64,000 bases of DNA from Sphingomonas sp. CROZ-RG-20F-R02-07 (GTDB lineage Bacteria > Pseudomonadota > Alphaproteobacteria > Sphingomonadales > Sphingomonadaceae): assembly GCF_022662335.1 (NCBI RefSeq), contig NZ_JAKNQJ010000001.1, positions 310,001 to 374,000 on the forward strand, given 5' to 3'. Below the pieces are notes generated by a model, which saw only the letters and a list, made by a program, of their open reading frames with translations, was not told the DNA's origin and searched no databases. Position numbers and translations under genes: made by a program. Below, in pieces: positions 1-7,173 of the stretch; positions within the stretch are counted from its first letter, which is position 1; the number at the start of each line of letters is the position of its first letter.

Positions 1-98
1 AGGCGGTCGTGTTCGACCTGCTCGGCAGCCGAGAGCGTCTGCCGGCGGTTGAGCTGCGCGAGCCGCGCCTCCCGCTGCTGACGCTCGCGCTTGCTCAC
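1..98 (-). CDS. Partial phage protein, 5' end only
   Basis: A GTG at 98 opens a frame that runs leftward off the window, giving 32 complete codons. The start overlaps the stop of the preceding leftward gene (GTGA at 95-98), the junction style used through this operon. The visible residues are strongly charged (it begins VSKRERQQREARLAQL) and look helical. No family is recognised. It is the last visible gene of the leftward cro operon of the tRNA-Glu prophage. Confidence 0.5.
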   Translation of the reverse strand, partial: MSKRERQQREARLAQLNRRQTLSAAEQVEHDR

Positions 99-676
99 GC
101 GGCGATCCCCGTGATCGCGCCGCTCGCGAGGATGATGATCCGACGATAGGTGGGCGCCGCGCATCCCTGCACGCGGATCAAATTGGCCGCCGCCATCGCC
201 TGCAACCCGGCTTTGACAGCGCCTTCCGTCAGCCGCGCCTTGTCGGCGAGCTGCTTGTCGGTCGGGCAGGGGCGGCCATGCGATGCGAAGCGGCTGATGA
301 CGGGCAGCAGCGCGTCGACGATCGCCGCCTCGTCATCGACCAGCACCGCGGTCGTCAGCGCGAGCTTCGGCCGCTCGGGACGGGGTTCGCAGACCAGATC
401 CAGCGGCCGGCTGGTCCGCTGGACGAAATAATCCCATTCGTCGCGGTGCGCGGGATGGCGTGCGCGCGATGGCAGCACCATGCCGTGCGTGTAGAGCTTG
501 CGGACCTGCGCGGCCCCCGGCGATCCTGCCGGAAGGCAGGTCCGCGTCGCGTAGATCAGCCGATCGCCATAGCCGGCGGCCTGGAGCCAAGCGAGGATCT
601 GATCGGGCGATGCGACGATGCCGCGAGCGGCATCCACCGACGCCGACCGGGTGGTGACGGGGCCGGTGATGCTCAC
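95..676 (-). CDS. Phage protein with C-terminal winged-helix-like domain
   Basis: 193 residues if read from the GTG at 676, which overlaps the stop of the upstream gene as GTGA; a longer frame with ATG at 739 exists, but the tight overlap favours 676. Residues of roughly 125-185 contain a helix-turn-helix pattern (PTDKQLADKARLTEGAVKAG) followed by a small wing-like segment, so DNA binding is likely. The N-terminal part matches nothing I recognise. Its place in the leftward operon after cro suggests an early lytic role such as replication or regulation, but that is inference from position. Confidence 0.6.
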   Translation of the reverse strand: MSITGPVTTRSASVDAARGIVASPDQILAWLQAAGYGDRLIYATRTCLPAGSPGAAQVRKLYTHGMVLPSRARHPAHRDEWDYFVQRTSRPLDLVCEPRPERPKLALTTAVLVDDEAAIVDALLPVISRFASHGRPCPTDKQLADKARLTEGAVKAGLQAMAAANLIRVQGCAAPTYRRIIILASGAITGIAA

Positions 677-966
677 GCAGCCAGCTTCCCCGTCTCGGGC
701 GCGATATCGAACCACCAGCCCTTCGCCGGGCGACCCCAAGACGCGATCATGACCGCCGACGAGGTGAACGCGTAGATCGAGAAGGCCAGATCCAGACCGG
801 GCCGCACCTCACCCGCAATCAGGCGATCGGCCATGATCACGCCGCCGACACGCTGGACGAAGCGCCGATAGGTGCCGACAGGCTGCGCCACCATCCACGC
901 CGCGAGGAGGCGTGCGCCTTCGTTCGGCACCACGGCCGGGAGGTGCATCTTAACGGTCGTCATCAT
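673..966 (-). CDS. Hypothetical phage protein, 97 aa
   Basis: Leftward operon gene starting at a double ATG (966/963) with a GGGGGA element just upstream. It overlaps the upstream gene by 17 bp and the downstream GTG start by 4 bp. The middle contains a hydrophobic stretch but no convincing membrane anchor (GVIMADRLIAGEVRPGLDLA, then FSIYAFTSSAVMIASW). No family recognised. Confidence 0.55.
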   Translation of the reverse strand: MMTTVKMHLPAVVPNEGARLLAAWMVAQPVGTYRRFVQRVGGVIMADRLIAGEVRPGLDLAFSIYAFTSSAVMIASWGRPAKGWWFDIAPETGKLAA

Positions 967-1384
967 CGTCCCCCAGTGCGGTCAGTTTCGAAGCAAGGTG
1001 GCGGGAGCGTCGGCGCAGGCTGGCGTCTTCCCGGTGATCGATCACCCCGTCAGCGCGCGCGTCGCAGATCTCCGCGATCAGCCCGACCGTTTCGACGGCC
1101 ACTTCGTCCCAGTTCGTCGAAGAGCGTTCGCGGTCGGCGAGGCGCTTGCCGGCGGGCTCGAACAGCAGGTCAATCGCTGCGGCCGGCAGGTGCGGCGCGA
1201 TCGCGAGCACGACGTGCAGCGGCATCGTCGCGCCGAGAGCGTATTCGCGAAGCGACGACGCCGGCACACACGAGGCCGCGGCGAGCGCGGCGCGCGTTGT
1301 GTGCAGCCCAGGTCCGACGAAACTATCGAACATCGTGGCCTGCCGAGCAGCGACTTTCCGCTGATAGTCGCACGGATCAGCCAT
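950..1384 (-). CDS. Phage regulatory protein, possibly CII-like
   Basis: 144 residues from the ATG at 1384, chosen because GGAG lies 8 bases upstream and because it slightly overlaps the preceding gene; a second in-frame ATG at 1402 is less well placed. The first 70 residues are alanine-rich and contain a helix-turn-helix-like segment (AAASCVPASSLREYALGATM). The remainder is a long helical acidic/basic tail ending in DDDDDR. Length, composition and position after cro resemble the broad phage CII-type regulator class, but the match is only by general pattern. Confidence 0.45.
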   Translation of the reverse strand: MADPCDYQRKVAARQATMFDSFVGPGLHTTRAALAAASCVPASSLREYALGATMPLHVVLAIAPHLPAAAIDLLFEPAGKRLADRERSSTNWDEVAVETVGLIAEICDARADGVIDHREDASLRRRSRHLASKLTALGDDDDDR

Positions 1385-1559
1385 GATGCCGCTCCGCAAC
1401 ATGGGTTACCTCGTCCAAATGGATGACAGGCAGCAGCACGATCGCACCGTTGATGGCTTCCGCTATGCGGTCACCAGCGCCATGCAGAACCTGGGCGAGC
1501 ATGTCGGCGACGATGGCGCGCACGGCGGCATCCTGGGCAGGGCTAAGAGCTTCGTTCAT
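1377..1559 (-). CDS. Hypothetical small phage protein, 60 aa
   Basis: A 60-residue, mostly helical acidic protein (MNEALSPAQDAAVRAIVADM...). Its ATG overlaps the stop of the upstream membrane-protein gene as ATGA (1556-1559), and its end overlaps the next start by 8 bp, so translation of the operon is probably coupled. No family is recognised. Confidence 0.5.
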   Translation of the reverse strand: MNEALSPAQDAAVRAIVADMLAQVLHGAGDRIAEAINGAIVLLPVIHLDEVTHVAERHHG

Positions 1560-1720
1560 CGGGCCGCTCCAGCGATGGTGTTGATCACGAGCGAGACGAC
1601 CAGCAGGTATGCGAGGCCGAGCATGAAGGCTGCCCAGGCCGGCACGCTGGCCGCCTGGACGGTGCTCGCCAGCACGGCGCCGATCGCGACGACGATGAGG
1701 AAGGTGGGGAGGGCGCGCAT
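1556..1720 (-). CDS. Small membrane protein, 54 aa
   Basis: Reads from an ATG at 1720 directly abutting the cro stop (1721-1723) and ends overlapping the next ATG. The 54-residue product has two hydrophobic segments, approximately residues 5-22 (LPTFLIVVAIGAVLAS) and 29-48 (AWAAFMLGLAYLLVVSLVI), consistent with a two-span inner-membrane protein with both ends on the same side. Phages often put small membrane proteins of exclusion or membrane-modifying type in early operons; no specific role can be assigned. Confidence 0.6.
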   Translation of the reverse strand: MRALPTFLIVVAIGAVLASTVQAASVPAWAAFMLGLAYLLVVSLVINTIAGAAR

Positions 1721-1936
1721 CTATGCGGTCGCCTGCGGAACAACGGGGGCGGCCCAGGCTTGCATGGGCACAGCACCGTCCGTCACGGTTTCGATGCGTG
1801 CGGCGACGTCCAGCGTGGGGCGCATCAATCCTCGGCGGATCTTACTGACGACAGATCGGTCGCGAGCAATTAGAGCAGCCATGTCGGCATCGCCGACGTT
1901 GCGCTCCTTCATGTAGGTGTCGAGAGCTGTGATCAT
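1721..1936 (-). CDS. Cro-like HTH repressor
   Basis: 71 residues read from the ATG at 1936; the open frame extends to 1978, but that would run into operator DNA. The segment GDADMAALIARDRSVVSKIRRG is a helix-turn-helix whose recognition helix (RDRSVVSK) almost repeats that of the divergent repressor (RDRSVVNR), so both should read the same operators. It faces the repressor gene across 94 bp holding three operator sites, and heads a leftward operon running to position 1. By analogy with lambda it would shut off repressor synthesis and commit to lytic growth. Function is inferred from motif and layout. Confidence 0.7.
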   Translation of the reverse strand: MITALDTYMKERNVGDADMAALIARDRSVVSKIRRGLMRPTLDVAARIETVTDGAVPMQAWAAPVVPQATA

Positions 1937-1946
1937 GTCCGCTATC

Positions 1947-2031
1947 TGTGCGCCACACGCACAAAGGTCAAGACACATTCGTGCAGAATACGCTCACGAC
2001 ATTCCGCGCACCTTTGTGCACGATAGGCACA
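1947..2031. promoter_or_regulatory. Three-operator switch region between cro and repressor
   Basis: Three 17-bp dyads with 6-bp arms and a 5-bp spacer: 1947-1963 (TGTGCG-CCACA-CGCACA, perfect), 1980-1996 (CGTGCA-GAATA-CGCTCA, weaker) and 2015-2031 (TGTGCA-CGATA-GGCACA). Start-to-start spacing is 33 and 35 bp, about three helical turns. The last site includes the A of the repressor ATG, so its occupation should block repressor expression. Operators are seen directly; which protein binds which site is inferred. Confidence 0.75.
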
Positions 2032-2750
2032 TGGACAGCGAATGGTTTCGAGCGCGAAAGCGCGAGTTAAAGGTAAGCGATGTGACGATCGGAGAGGCGA
2101 TCCGACGCGACCGCTCTGTCGTTAACCGCGTTATCGCCGGGATCATTCCGTTCGATCTCAAATACGTCGAAGGCTTTATGGAAGCCTTGAAGGTGAGCCG
2201 AGAAGAAATACTTGCTCGCGTCGGCGCCCTGCCAGACGCCTCCACACCATCGGCCACATCAAACGCGTCTGTCATCCCGATGGAGGGATCTTCTAATGAA
2301 AAGCCGCAGGGCAACTTACCGGTTTATGGTACCGCTTTAGGAGCAGAAGCACGGATAGATGGTGAGGCGCTTGAGCAAACGACGTTAAACAAGTCGGAGG
2401 TGCTAGAGTACGTCAAACGCCCGGTACTCCTAAACGGACAGTCGAAAGCCTACGCGCTGCACATTCAAGGATCTTCTATGCACCCAGCGCTTCCCGATGG
2501 CGAGATGATTGTCGTGGTGCCGGGTATGCCCTTGTCCATTGGCGACAACGTGGTCGTTTATCTCCGCACTGAAGATCCCGATGAGGACGATGGTGAAACG
2601 GCGCGAGCAGTCCTCGTGAAGGAGATGGTGCGCCGGACGGCCCGTTACGTCGAGCTTCGACAGTATGAACCTGCCGGAGATTTCAGGATCGACATGGACC
2701 AGATCCTCAGAATTGATCGCGTTCTCACTCGCAAGGAGATGCTATCCTAG
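2031..2750 (+). CDS. Prophage repressor, S24/LexA-like (CI-type)
   Basis: 239 residues from the ATG at 2031; an upstream in-frame start at 1917 would run through the operators and is rejected. Residues 15-40 form a helix-turn-helix (VTIGEAIRRDRSVVNRVIAG). Residues 95-239 are an S24 peptidase-like domain with the predicted nucleophile Ser149 (GSSMHP) and general base Lys197 (VLVKEMV). Such proteins hold lysogeny and are inactivated by RecA-stimulated self-cleavage, but a canonical Ala-Gly cleavage pair is not obvious here, so SOS sensitivity is uncertain. Base composition is visibly more A/T-rich than its neighbours, as is common for immunity genes. Confidence 0.9.
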   Translation: MDSEWFRARKRELKVSDVTIGEAIRRDRSVVNRVIAGIIPFDLKYVEGFMEALKVSREEILARVGALPDASTPSATSNASVIPMEGSSNEKPQGNLPVYGTALGAEARIDGEALEQTTLNKSEVLEYVKRPVLLNGQSKAYALHIQGSSMHPALPDGEMIVVVPGMPLSIGDNVVVYLRTEDPDEDDGETARAVLVKEMVRRTARYVELRQYEPAGDFRIDMDQILRIDRVLTRKEMLS

Positions 2751-2781
2751 CGCGCACCAAGAGTGGCACTAGAGCTAGCAA

Positions 2782-2833
2782 TGTGCACATCGCGCACGAT
2801 TGTGGATTGACGTTGTTGTGCGTATAGCGCACA
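2782..2833. promoter_or_regulatory. Second operator pair, upstream of rightward operon
   Basis: Two more copies of the 17-bp dyad lie just after the repressor gene: 2782-2798 (TGTGCA-CATCG-CGCACG) and 2817-2833 (TGTGCG-TATAG-CGCACA, perfect arms), 35 bp apart. They precede the rightward operon beginning at 2896, so the repressor probably also silences that operon, as OL does in lambda. A short hairpin (GGCGG-AGAA-CCGCC, 2882-2895) sits directly before the GTG at 2896 and includes the likely ribosome site. Confidence 0.7.
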
Positions 2834-2895
2834 CGTTCGCCACCACCTGATCCGTCGCGGCCGTCACGACGCGAAGACGGTGGCGGAGAACCGCC

Positions 2896-3192
2896 GTGCA
2901 GTCTGCAAATGTCCACCGCATCCATGAGGCGCCGCCAGCCGACGCCTTCGCACACGTCCGCCTGTCCACGACGCTCGCGCACCAGGCGCCCGCATCTCAT
3001 TCGATTGGCGGTACGGTCGCCCGTTGGCGCGAGCGCGACGCCGAGGCGCTCGATCTTGGCATGTACCCGATTGTCGAGCCGCAGGCCGACCCGTCGCGGG
3101 TGCTCACGGGCATTTGCTACGCGACCGCCATCAGCCTTCTGTTATGGCTCGCGATCGGGGTGGCCATCGCGCACTTCGCGGGGCGTTTCTGA
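2896..3192 (+). CDS. Phage protein with C-terminal membrane anchor, 98 aa
   Basis: First gene of the rightward operon, GTG start with GGAG nearby. The first 70 residues are soluble and Ala/His-rich; residues of about 72-95 form one hydrophobic helix (ISLLLWLAIGVAIAHFAGRF at the C terminus), suggesting a tail-anchored inner-membrane protein. Its stop overlaps the next ATG (TGATG). No family recognised. Confidence 0.55.
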   Translation: MQSANVHRIHEAPPADAFAHVRLSTTLAHQAPASHSIGGTVARWRERDAEALDLGMYPIVEPQADPSRVLTGICYATAISLLLWLAIGVAIAHFAGRF

Positions 3193-3575
3193 TGGAAGGC
3201 CTCTCCGAACCGTTCAGCACCGCCGACGCGAAAGCCGCGCTTGGCTGGGAGGGCTCGAACAAAGCCCTTGCGCGCCTGCTCACGTCTAAGGGTTACGTGC
3301 TGCACGTCCAACGTCAGCCCTATACCACAGACAAGTTCACCCGGCTTTGGCGCCGTGCGCCGACTGCCCAGCCGCTTCAGTGCTTCTGCTCGTGCCATAC
3401 GGGCACCTGCGGCGCGAACGAGATGCTGCTCGCCGAGCGCGCGATCCAGCTGGTCGAGAAGCTGCGCCCGATCGGCGCCGACATGATCGAGCGTATCGAA
3501 GCGCTCGTCGATCGTGCGGGGGTGGATCACGCTAAAGCCGCGCTCGGCCCGCTGGATGACGAGGTGCCGTTCTGA
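3192..3575 (+). CDS. Phage protein with N-terminal HTH-like segment and Cys cluster
   Basis: 127 residues from the ATG at 3192, which overlaps the upstream stop; a longer frame from 3024 merely overlaps the upstream gene. Residues 8-35 (FSTADAKAALGWEGSNKALA) look like a small DNA-binding fold. A Cys/His cluster CFCSCHTGTC near residue 65 could bind a metal. The C-terminal half is helical and acidic. The pattern suggests a small nucleic-acid-binding protein, but no named family is recognised. Confidence 0.55.
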   Translation: MEGLSEPFSTADAKAALGWEGSNKALARLLTSKGYVLHVQRQPYTTDKFTRLWRRAPTAQPLQCFCSCHTGTCGANEMLLAERAIQLVEKLRPIGADMIERIEALVDRAGVDHAKAALGPLDDEVPF

Positions 3576-3817
3576 TGGCCGACAGCTACACCGCAACCGC
3601 GGCCGAGATCCGCAGCATGTCGCTGGAGACGTTCGCGCTCCAAGCCGAGGACATCGTCAACAGCGCACCCGTCGTCGGGATCTACGGCGCCCGCGAATGG
3701 GAAGAGCTGCACGAAGCCTCTCAGCAGTGGATCGCCGGCATCGTCCGCGAGACGACGGCACGTGCCACGGCCGCATCGGTCACACTCGATAGCACGAAGA
3801 CGGGAGGGCAGGGCTGA
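3575..3817 (+). CDS. Hypothetical phage protein, 80 aa
   Basis: 80-residue helical protein overlapping both neighbours by 1-4 bp. Its last residues (LDSTKTGGQG) are encoded by a 32-bp sequence that recurs almost exactly at the end of the ASCH gene (4695-4726), so its C terminus is partly a shared gene-junction cassette and not family-specific. No function can be assigned. Confidence 0.55.
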   Translation: MADSYTATAAEIRSMSLETFALQAEDIVNSAPVVGIYGAREWEELHEASQQWIAGIVRETTARATAASVTLDSTKTGGQG

Positions 3818-3819
3818 TG
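3788..3819 (+). repeat. Gene-junction repeat, copy 1 (copy 2 at 4695-4726)
   Basis: A 32-bp stretch covering the end of the 80-aa gene, the ribosome-binding purines and the next ATG. It matches 4695-4726 at 30 of 32 positions. A third junction (4267-4283) shares the 17-bp GGAGGGCAGGGCTGATG. The repeats mark gene boundaries and supply stop, Shine-Dalgarno and start in one block. Confidence 0.8.
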
Positions 3820-4281
3820 GCCACCACGTTCGAAGCGCTTGATCGCACCTGCGCGATCGTCGATCAGCTCGCCGCCAAGCTGGCCGCGGCCGATGGCCTG
3901 AACTGGGCCGAGCCTTGCGGCTATGACGGTGATGGCGACTGTTGCGACAGCGACACCTGCGTGGCGGCTAACTATGAGGATCACGACGCCGAAGTCGGCC
4001 GCGCGGCCTACCGCCGCTACGCGCGTCACGCGCTTGCTTTCACCGGCCGCGTTGCATCTCGGGAAACCGAGATCGCCGCGGCGCGCGCGGCCGATTCGGA
4101 CAGCCAGCCGGACGGCACGCGCGATAGCCTCGCCATGTGCGCCCTGATGCTCGAGACCTACGGGCCGGATTGCTTCCCGCCCGACGAGAACGGCCAGCTG
4201 CACTTCGCGCGCTGCATGATGGACGCCACGGCATCCGAGATCCGCGCGTTCCTCGCCGCGCCGATCGGAGGGCAGGGCTGA
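3817..4281 (+). CDS. Hypothetical phage protein with acidic/Cys-rich motif, 154 aa
   Basis: Starts at the ATG at the end of junction repeat copy 1. Around residues 33-55 there is a dense Asp/Cys/His segment (GYDGDGDCCDSDTC) that might bind a metal ion. Downstream lies a helical region and a segment with ALMLETYGPDCFPPDENGQL. No family recognised. Belongs to the rightward early operon. Confidence 0.5.
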   Translation: MATTFEALDRTCAIVDQLAAKLAAADGLNWAEPCGYDGDGDCCDSDTCVAANYEDHDAEVGRAAYRRYARHALAFTGRVASRETEIAAARAADSDSQPDGTRDSLAMCALMLETYGPDCFPPDENGQLHFARCMMDATASEIRAFLAAPIGGQG

Positions 4282-4724
4282 TGCGCGCGATCTCCCTCTG
4301 GCAGCCATGGGCCTCCGCCGTCATCCTCGGCCACAAACGGATCGAGACACGTCACTGGTCCACGCCATTCACCGGCCGCATGGCCGTCCACGCCGCCAAG
4401 CGCTGGACGCGCGAGGAACGCGACGACGCCGAGGCCTTCGCCCGGCAGATCGATCCGCGTCTCGCCACACCGCCGCTCGGCGCCATTCTCGGCACCGTTC
4501 GTCTCGTGCGTTGCGAGCCCTCCGAGGCGTTCTCGCACATTAGCCAGATCGAGCGCATGCTTGGCAACTTCGCGCCCGGCCGCTTCGGCTGGATCCTAGA
4601 CGATGTTCGCGCCTTCGCCGAGCCGATCCCGTTCAAGGGCGCGCAGGGCTTCTTCGACGTGCCCGACGAACTGATCGCCCGCGGGTTCATACCCGATAGC
4701 ACGAAGATGGGAGGACAGGGCTGA
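4281..4724 (+). CDS. ASCH-domain protein
   Basis: 147 residues with the ASCH signature at the N terminus (ISLWQPWASAVILGHKRIET, then RHWSTPFTGRMAVHAAK), a beta-barrel fold related to PUA that binds RNA or nucleobases; some ASCH proteins are amidohydrolases acting on N4-acetylcytidine. Residues of about 80-130 form the rest of the barrel (GAILGTVRLVRCEPSEAF). It lies directly before an HD nucleotidase-like gene and a C5 cytosine methyltransferase, which hints at nucleotide or base metabolism. The exact reaction is unknown. The end of the gene is the second copy of the 32-bp junction repeat. Confidence 0.8.
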   Translation: MRAISLWQPWASAVILGHKRIETRHWSTPFTGRMAVHAAKRWTREERDDAEAFARQIDPRLATPPLGAILGTVRLVRCEPSEAFSHISQIERMLGNFAPGRFGWILDDVRAFAEPIPFKGAQGFFDVPDELIARGFIPDSTKMGGQG

Positions 4725-5284
4725 TGTCCGATCCCCGCATCAAGACGGTTAAGGGGCCGACGATCCTCCTGCGCAGCGGCGCCTACTTCGACCTGCTCGA
4801 TCCGCACGGCAGCGCGTTCACGATCGAGGACATCGCCCACGGGCTTTCCATGACGTGCCGCTTCGCCGGACAATGCCGCCAGTTCTACTCGGTCGCCGAG
4901 CATAGCTGGCACACCAGCTTCTTGGTCGCGCCGGAGTTCAGGCTCGCCGCGGTCATGCATGACGCGGCTGAGGCTTTCATCGGTGACGTCACGCGTCCGC
5001 TGAAATCGCTGCTGCCCGAATACAAGGCGATCGAACGCAACGTCGAGGCGGCGATCGCCGAGCGCTTCGGGCTGGACGATGCCGGCGCCGACGAGATCAA
5101 GCGCGCCGATCTGGTCATGCTGCACGCCGAGCAGGCGGTGATGATGCCGCATCACGAGGATCGCTGGGACACGTCGCCAGAAGACGACGCCTCCGCGCGC
5201 CTCGTCAACTTCCGTTGCTGGTCGCCGGACGACGCCCGGCGCGCTTTCCTGTGGCGGTTTGAGGATCTGGGAGGGCGTCGCTGA
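4724..5284 (+). CDS. HD-domain phosphohydrolase, YfbR/5'-deoxynucleotidase-like
   Basis: 186 residues. The metal-binding set is visible: His60 in VAEHSWH, the HD doublet His79-Asp80 in VMHDAAEAFIGD, with Asp88 following and TRPLK close by. This arrangement matches YfbR-like enzymes that remove phosphate from deoxynucleoside 5'-monophosphates. In a phage operon next to a DNA methyltransferase it may adjust dNMP pools or protect modified nucleotides. Overlaps both neighbours by one base (TGATG junctions). The family is clear; the substrate is inferred. Confidence 0.8.
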   Translation: MSDPRIKTVKGPTILLRSGAYFDLLDPHGSAFTIEDIAHGLSMTCRFAGQCRQFYSVAEHSWHTSFLVAPEFRLAAVMHDAAEAFIGDVTRPLKSLLPEYKAIERNVEAAIAERFGLDDAGADEIKRADLVMLHAEQAVMMPHHEDRWDTSPEDDASARLVNFRCWSPDDARRAFLWRFEDLGGRR

Positions 5285-7137
5285 TGCGCGGCCTGATCAT
5301 CGACAACTTCGCCGGTGGTGGCGGCGCCTCGACCGGGATCGAGCGCGCGCTTGGCCGCAAGGTCGACGTGGCAATCAACCACGATCCCGAGGCTGTGGCG
5401 ATGCACGTCGCCAACCATCCGGACACGCGGCACTTCTGCCAATCGATCATGGCGGTCGATCCGCTGGACGCGACTGGCGGCCAGCCCGTGGCGCTCGCCT
5501 GGTTCTCGCCCGACTGCAAGCACCACAGCAAGGCGAAGGGCGGCAAGCCACGCGAGAAGAACATCCGCGATCTCGCATGGGTCGTAGTCCATTGGGCGGA
5601 GCGGCTGCGCAAGGCGACGCCAGGCGGACGGGGCGCACCGGCCGTCATCATGCTGGAGAACGTCGAGGAGTTCCGCCAGTGGGGGCCGCTAGACGCCGAA
5701 GGCAAGCCGATCCCGGAACGCAAGGGCGAGGAGTTCGACCTTTGGGTTCGCGGGCTCAAGCGGCAGGGCTACAAGGTCCAGTGGCGCGAGCTGCGCGCGT
5801 GCGACTATGGTGCGCCCACCAGCCGCAAGCGCCTGTTCCTGATCGCACGACGCGATGGCTTGCCGATCGTGTGGCCCGAGCCGACGCATGGCAAGCCGGG
5901 CTCGGACGAGGTGCTTGCGGGCAAGCGCCTGCCATGGCGCACCGCGGCCGAGTGCATCGACTGGTCGATCCCGTGTCCGTCGATCTTTGACCGCAAGCGC
6001 CCGCTGAAGGAAGCGACGCACCGCCGCATCGCGCACGGCGTCATGCGCTACGTCGTCAATGCGGCGTCGCCGTTCATCGTCCCGCTGACGCATCATGGCG
6101 AGCGCCGGACGCTCGACCCGGCCGATCCATTCCCGACGATCACCGCCGCCAACCGCGGCGAGTTGGCCGAGGTCGACGCCGCAATCGTGCCCATCACGCA
6201 CACGTCGAATGGCGTGACGGCACATAGCCCAGCCGAGCCGCTGCGCACCGTCACCACCGCGAAGGGCGGTGAGCTAGCCCGCGCCACCGTGACGCTGGCG
6301 CCGCACGTCACCAAGTTCCGCACCGGCTCCATCGGCAGCGATGCCGGTGACCCCATGCCAACCGTGACGGCGAACGGCGACAGCGCACGCCCCGCCGGTG
6401 CCACACCGCTCGGGATCGTCGTCGGGCATCTGGAGAAGTTCAGCGAGAACAGCCGCGGCAAGGCCGCGACCGTCCCACTGGACGCCGTGATGGCCGGCGC
6501 GCCGCGCCATGCGGCTGTGACTGCGTTCCTCTCGCACTTCTACACGTCGAACACGAATGGCGGGCAGGGCGACCCACTTCACCCGGCGAAGACCGTCACG
6601 AGCGGGGGCCAGCACCACGCGGTGGTCTGCGCCCACATGGAGCAGGCGAACACGGGCCGGATCGGCCACCCGATGGCTAAGCCCGTCTCCACGATCACGT
6701 CGGCCGGTGCGCATCAGCGGCTAGTGCAGACGACGATGATCGCTGCCGACACGCTGCCGCCCGAGCAGATGGAGCGAGCCGTCCAAGTCGCGGCGTTTCT
6801 CGTAAAATACTACAGCAACGAGGATGGCGGCCACGGGCTGGACGCGCCGATCGGCACGGTCACCACTAAGGATCGCTTCGCCGTCGTCACCGTCACGATA
6901 GACGCGGTGACCTACGTTATCGTCGACATCGGGATGCGGATGCTCACCCGCCGCGAACTGGCGAACGCGCAGGGCTTTCCGGCGGCCTACATCCTCGATC
7001 CGATCGGGCCGAGCGGGAAGCCGCTGTCGATCAGCAGCTCGATTCGGATGATCGGCAACAGCGTCTGCCCCGACATGGCCGAGGCGCTCGCGCGGGCGAA
7101 CGTCGCGATCGAAAAGGAAGCGCAGGTGGCGGCGTGA
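5284..7137 (+). CDS. DNA (cytosine-5) methyltransferase, phage type
   Basis: 617 residues. Motif I is DNFAGGGGAS at residues 7-16; the catalytic loop is SPDCKHHSKAKGG with Cys78 in place of the usual Pro-Cys-Gln setting; motif VI is ENV at 125-127. The C-terminal end carries the late motifs (ANAQGFP... and MIGNSVCP). Between them, residues of about 270-540 hold six to seven degenerate repeats built around P-x-x-T-[VI]-T, probably the target-recognition region. Such enzymes protect phage DNA from host restriction; no cognate endonuclease is next to it. Last gene of the overlapping block that started at 3192. Confidence 0.9.
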   Translation: MRGLIIDNFAGGGGASTGIERALGRKVDVAINHDPEAVAMHVANHPDTRHFCQSIMAVDPLDATGGQPVALAWFSPDCKHHSKAKGGKPREKNIRDLAWVVVHWAERLRKATPGGRGAPAVIMLENVEEFRQWGPLDAEGKPIPERKGEEFDLWVRGLKRQGYKVQWRELRACDYGAPTSRKRLFLIARRDGLPIVWPEPTHGKPGSDEVLAGKRLPWRTAAECIDWSIPCPSIFDRKRPLKEATHRRIAHGVMRYVVNAASPFIVPLTHHGERRTLDPADPFPTITAANRGELAEVDAAIVPITHTSNGVTAHSPAEPLRTVTTAKGGELARATVTLAPHVTKFRTGSIGSDAGDPMPTVTANGDSARPAGATPLGIVVGHLEKFSENSRGKAATVPLDAVMAGAPRHAAVTAFLSHFYTSNTNGGQGDPLHPAKTVTSGGQHHAVVCAHMEQANTGRIGHPMAKPVSTITSAGAHQRLVQTTMIAADTLPPEQMERAVQVAAFLVKYYSNEDGGHGLDAPIGTVTTKDRFAVVTVTIDAVTYVIVDIGMRMLTRRELANAQGFPAAYILDPIGPSGKPLSISSSIRMIGNSVCPDMAEALARANVAIEKEAQVAA

Positions 7138-7173
7138 AGTGGTCGTTCGACACCGCCATGGGGGGCTTGGCGA

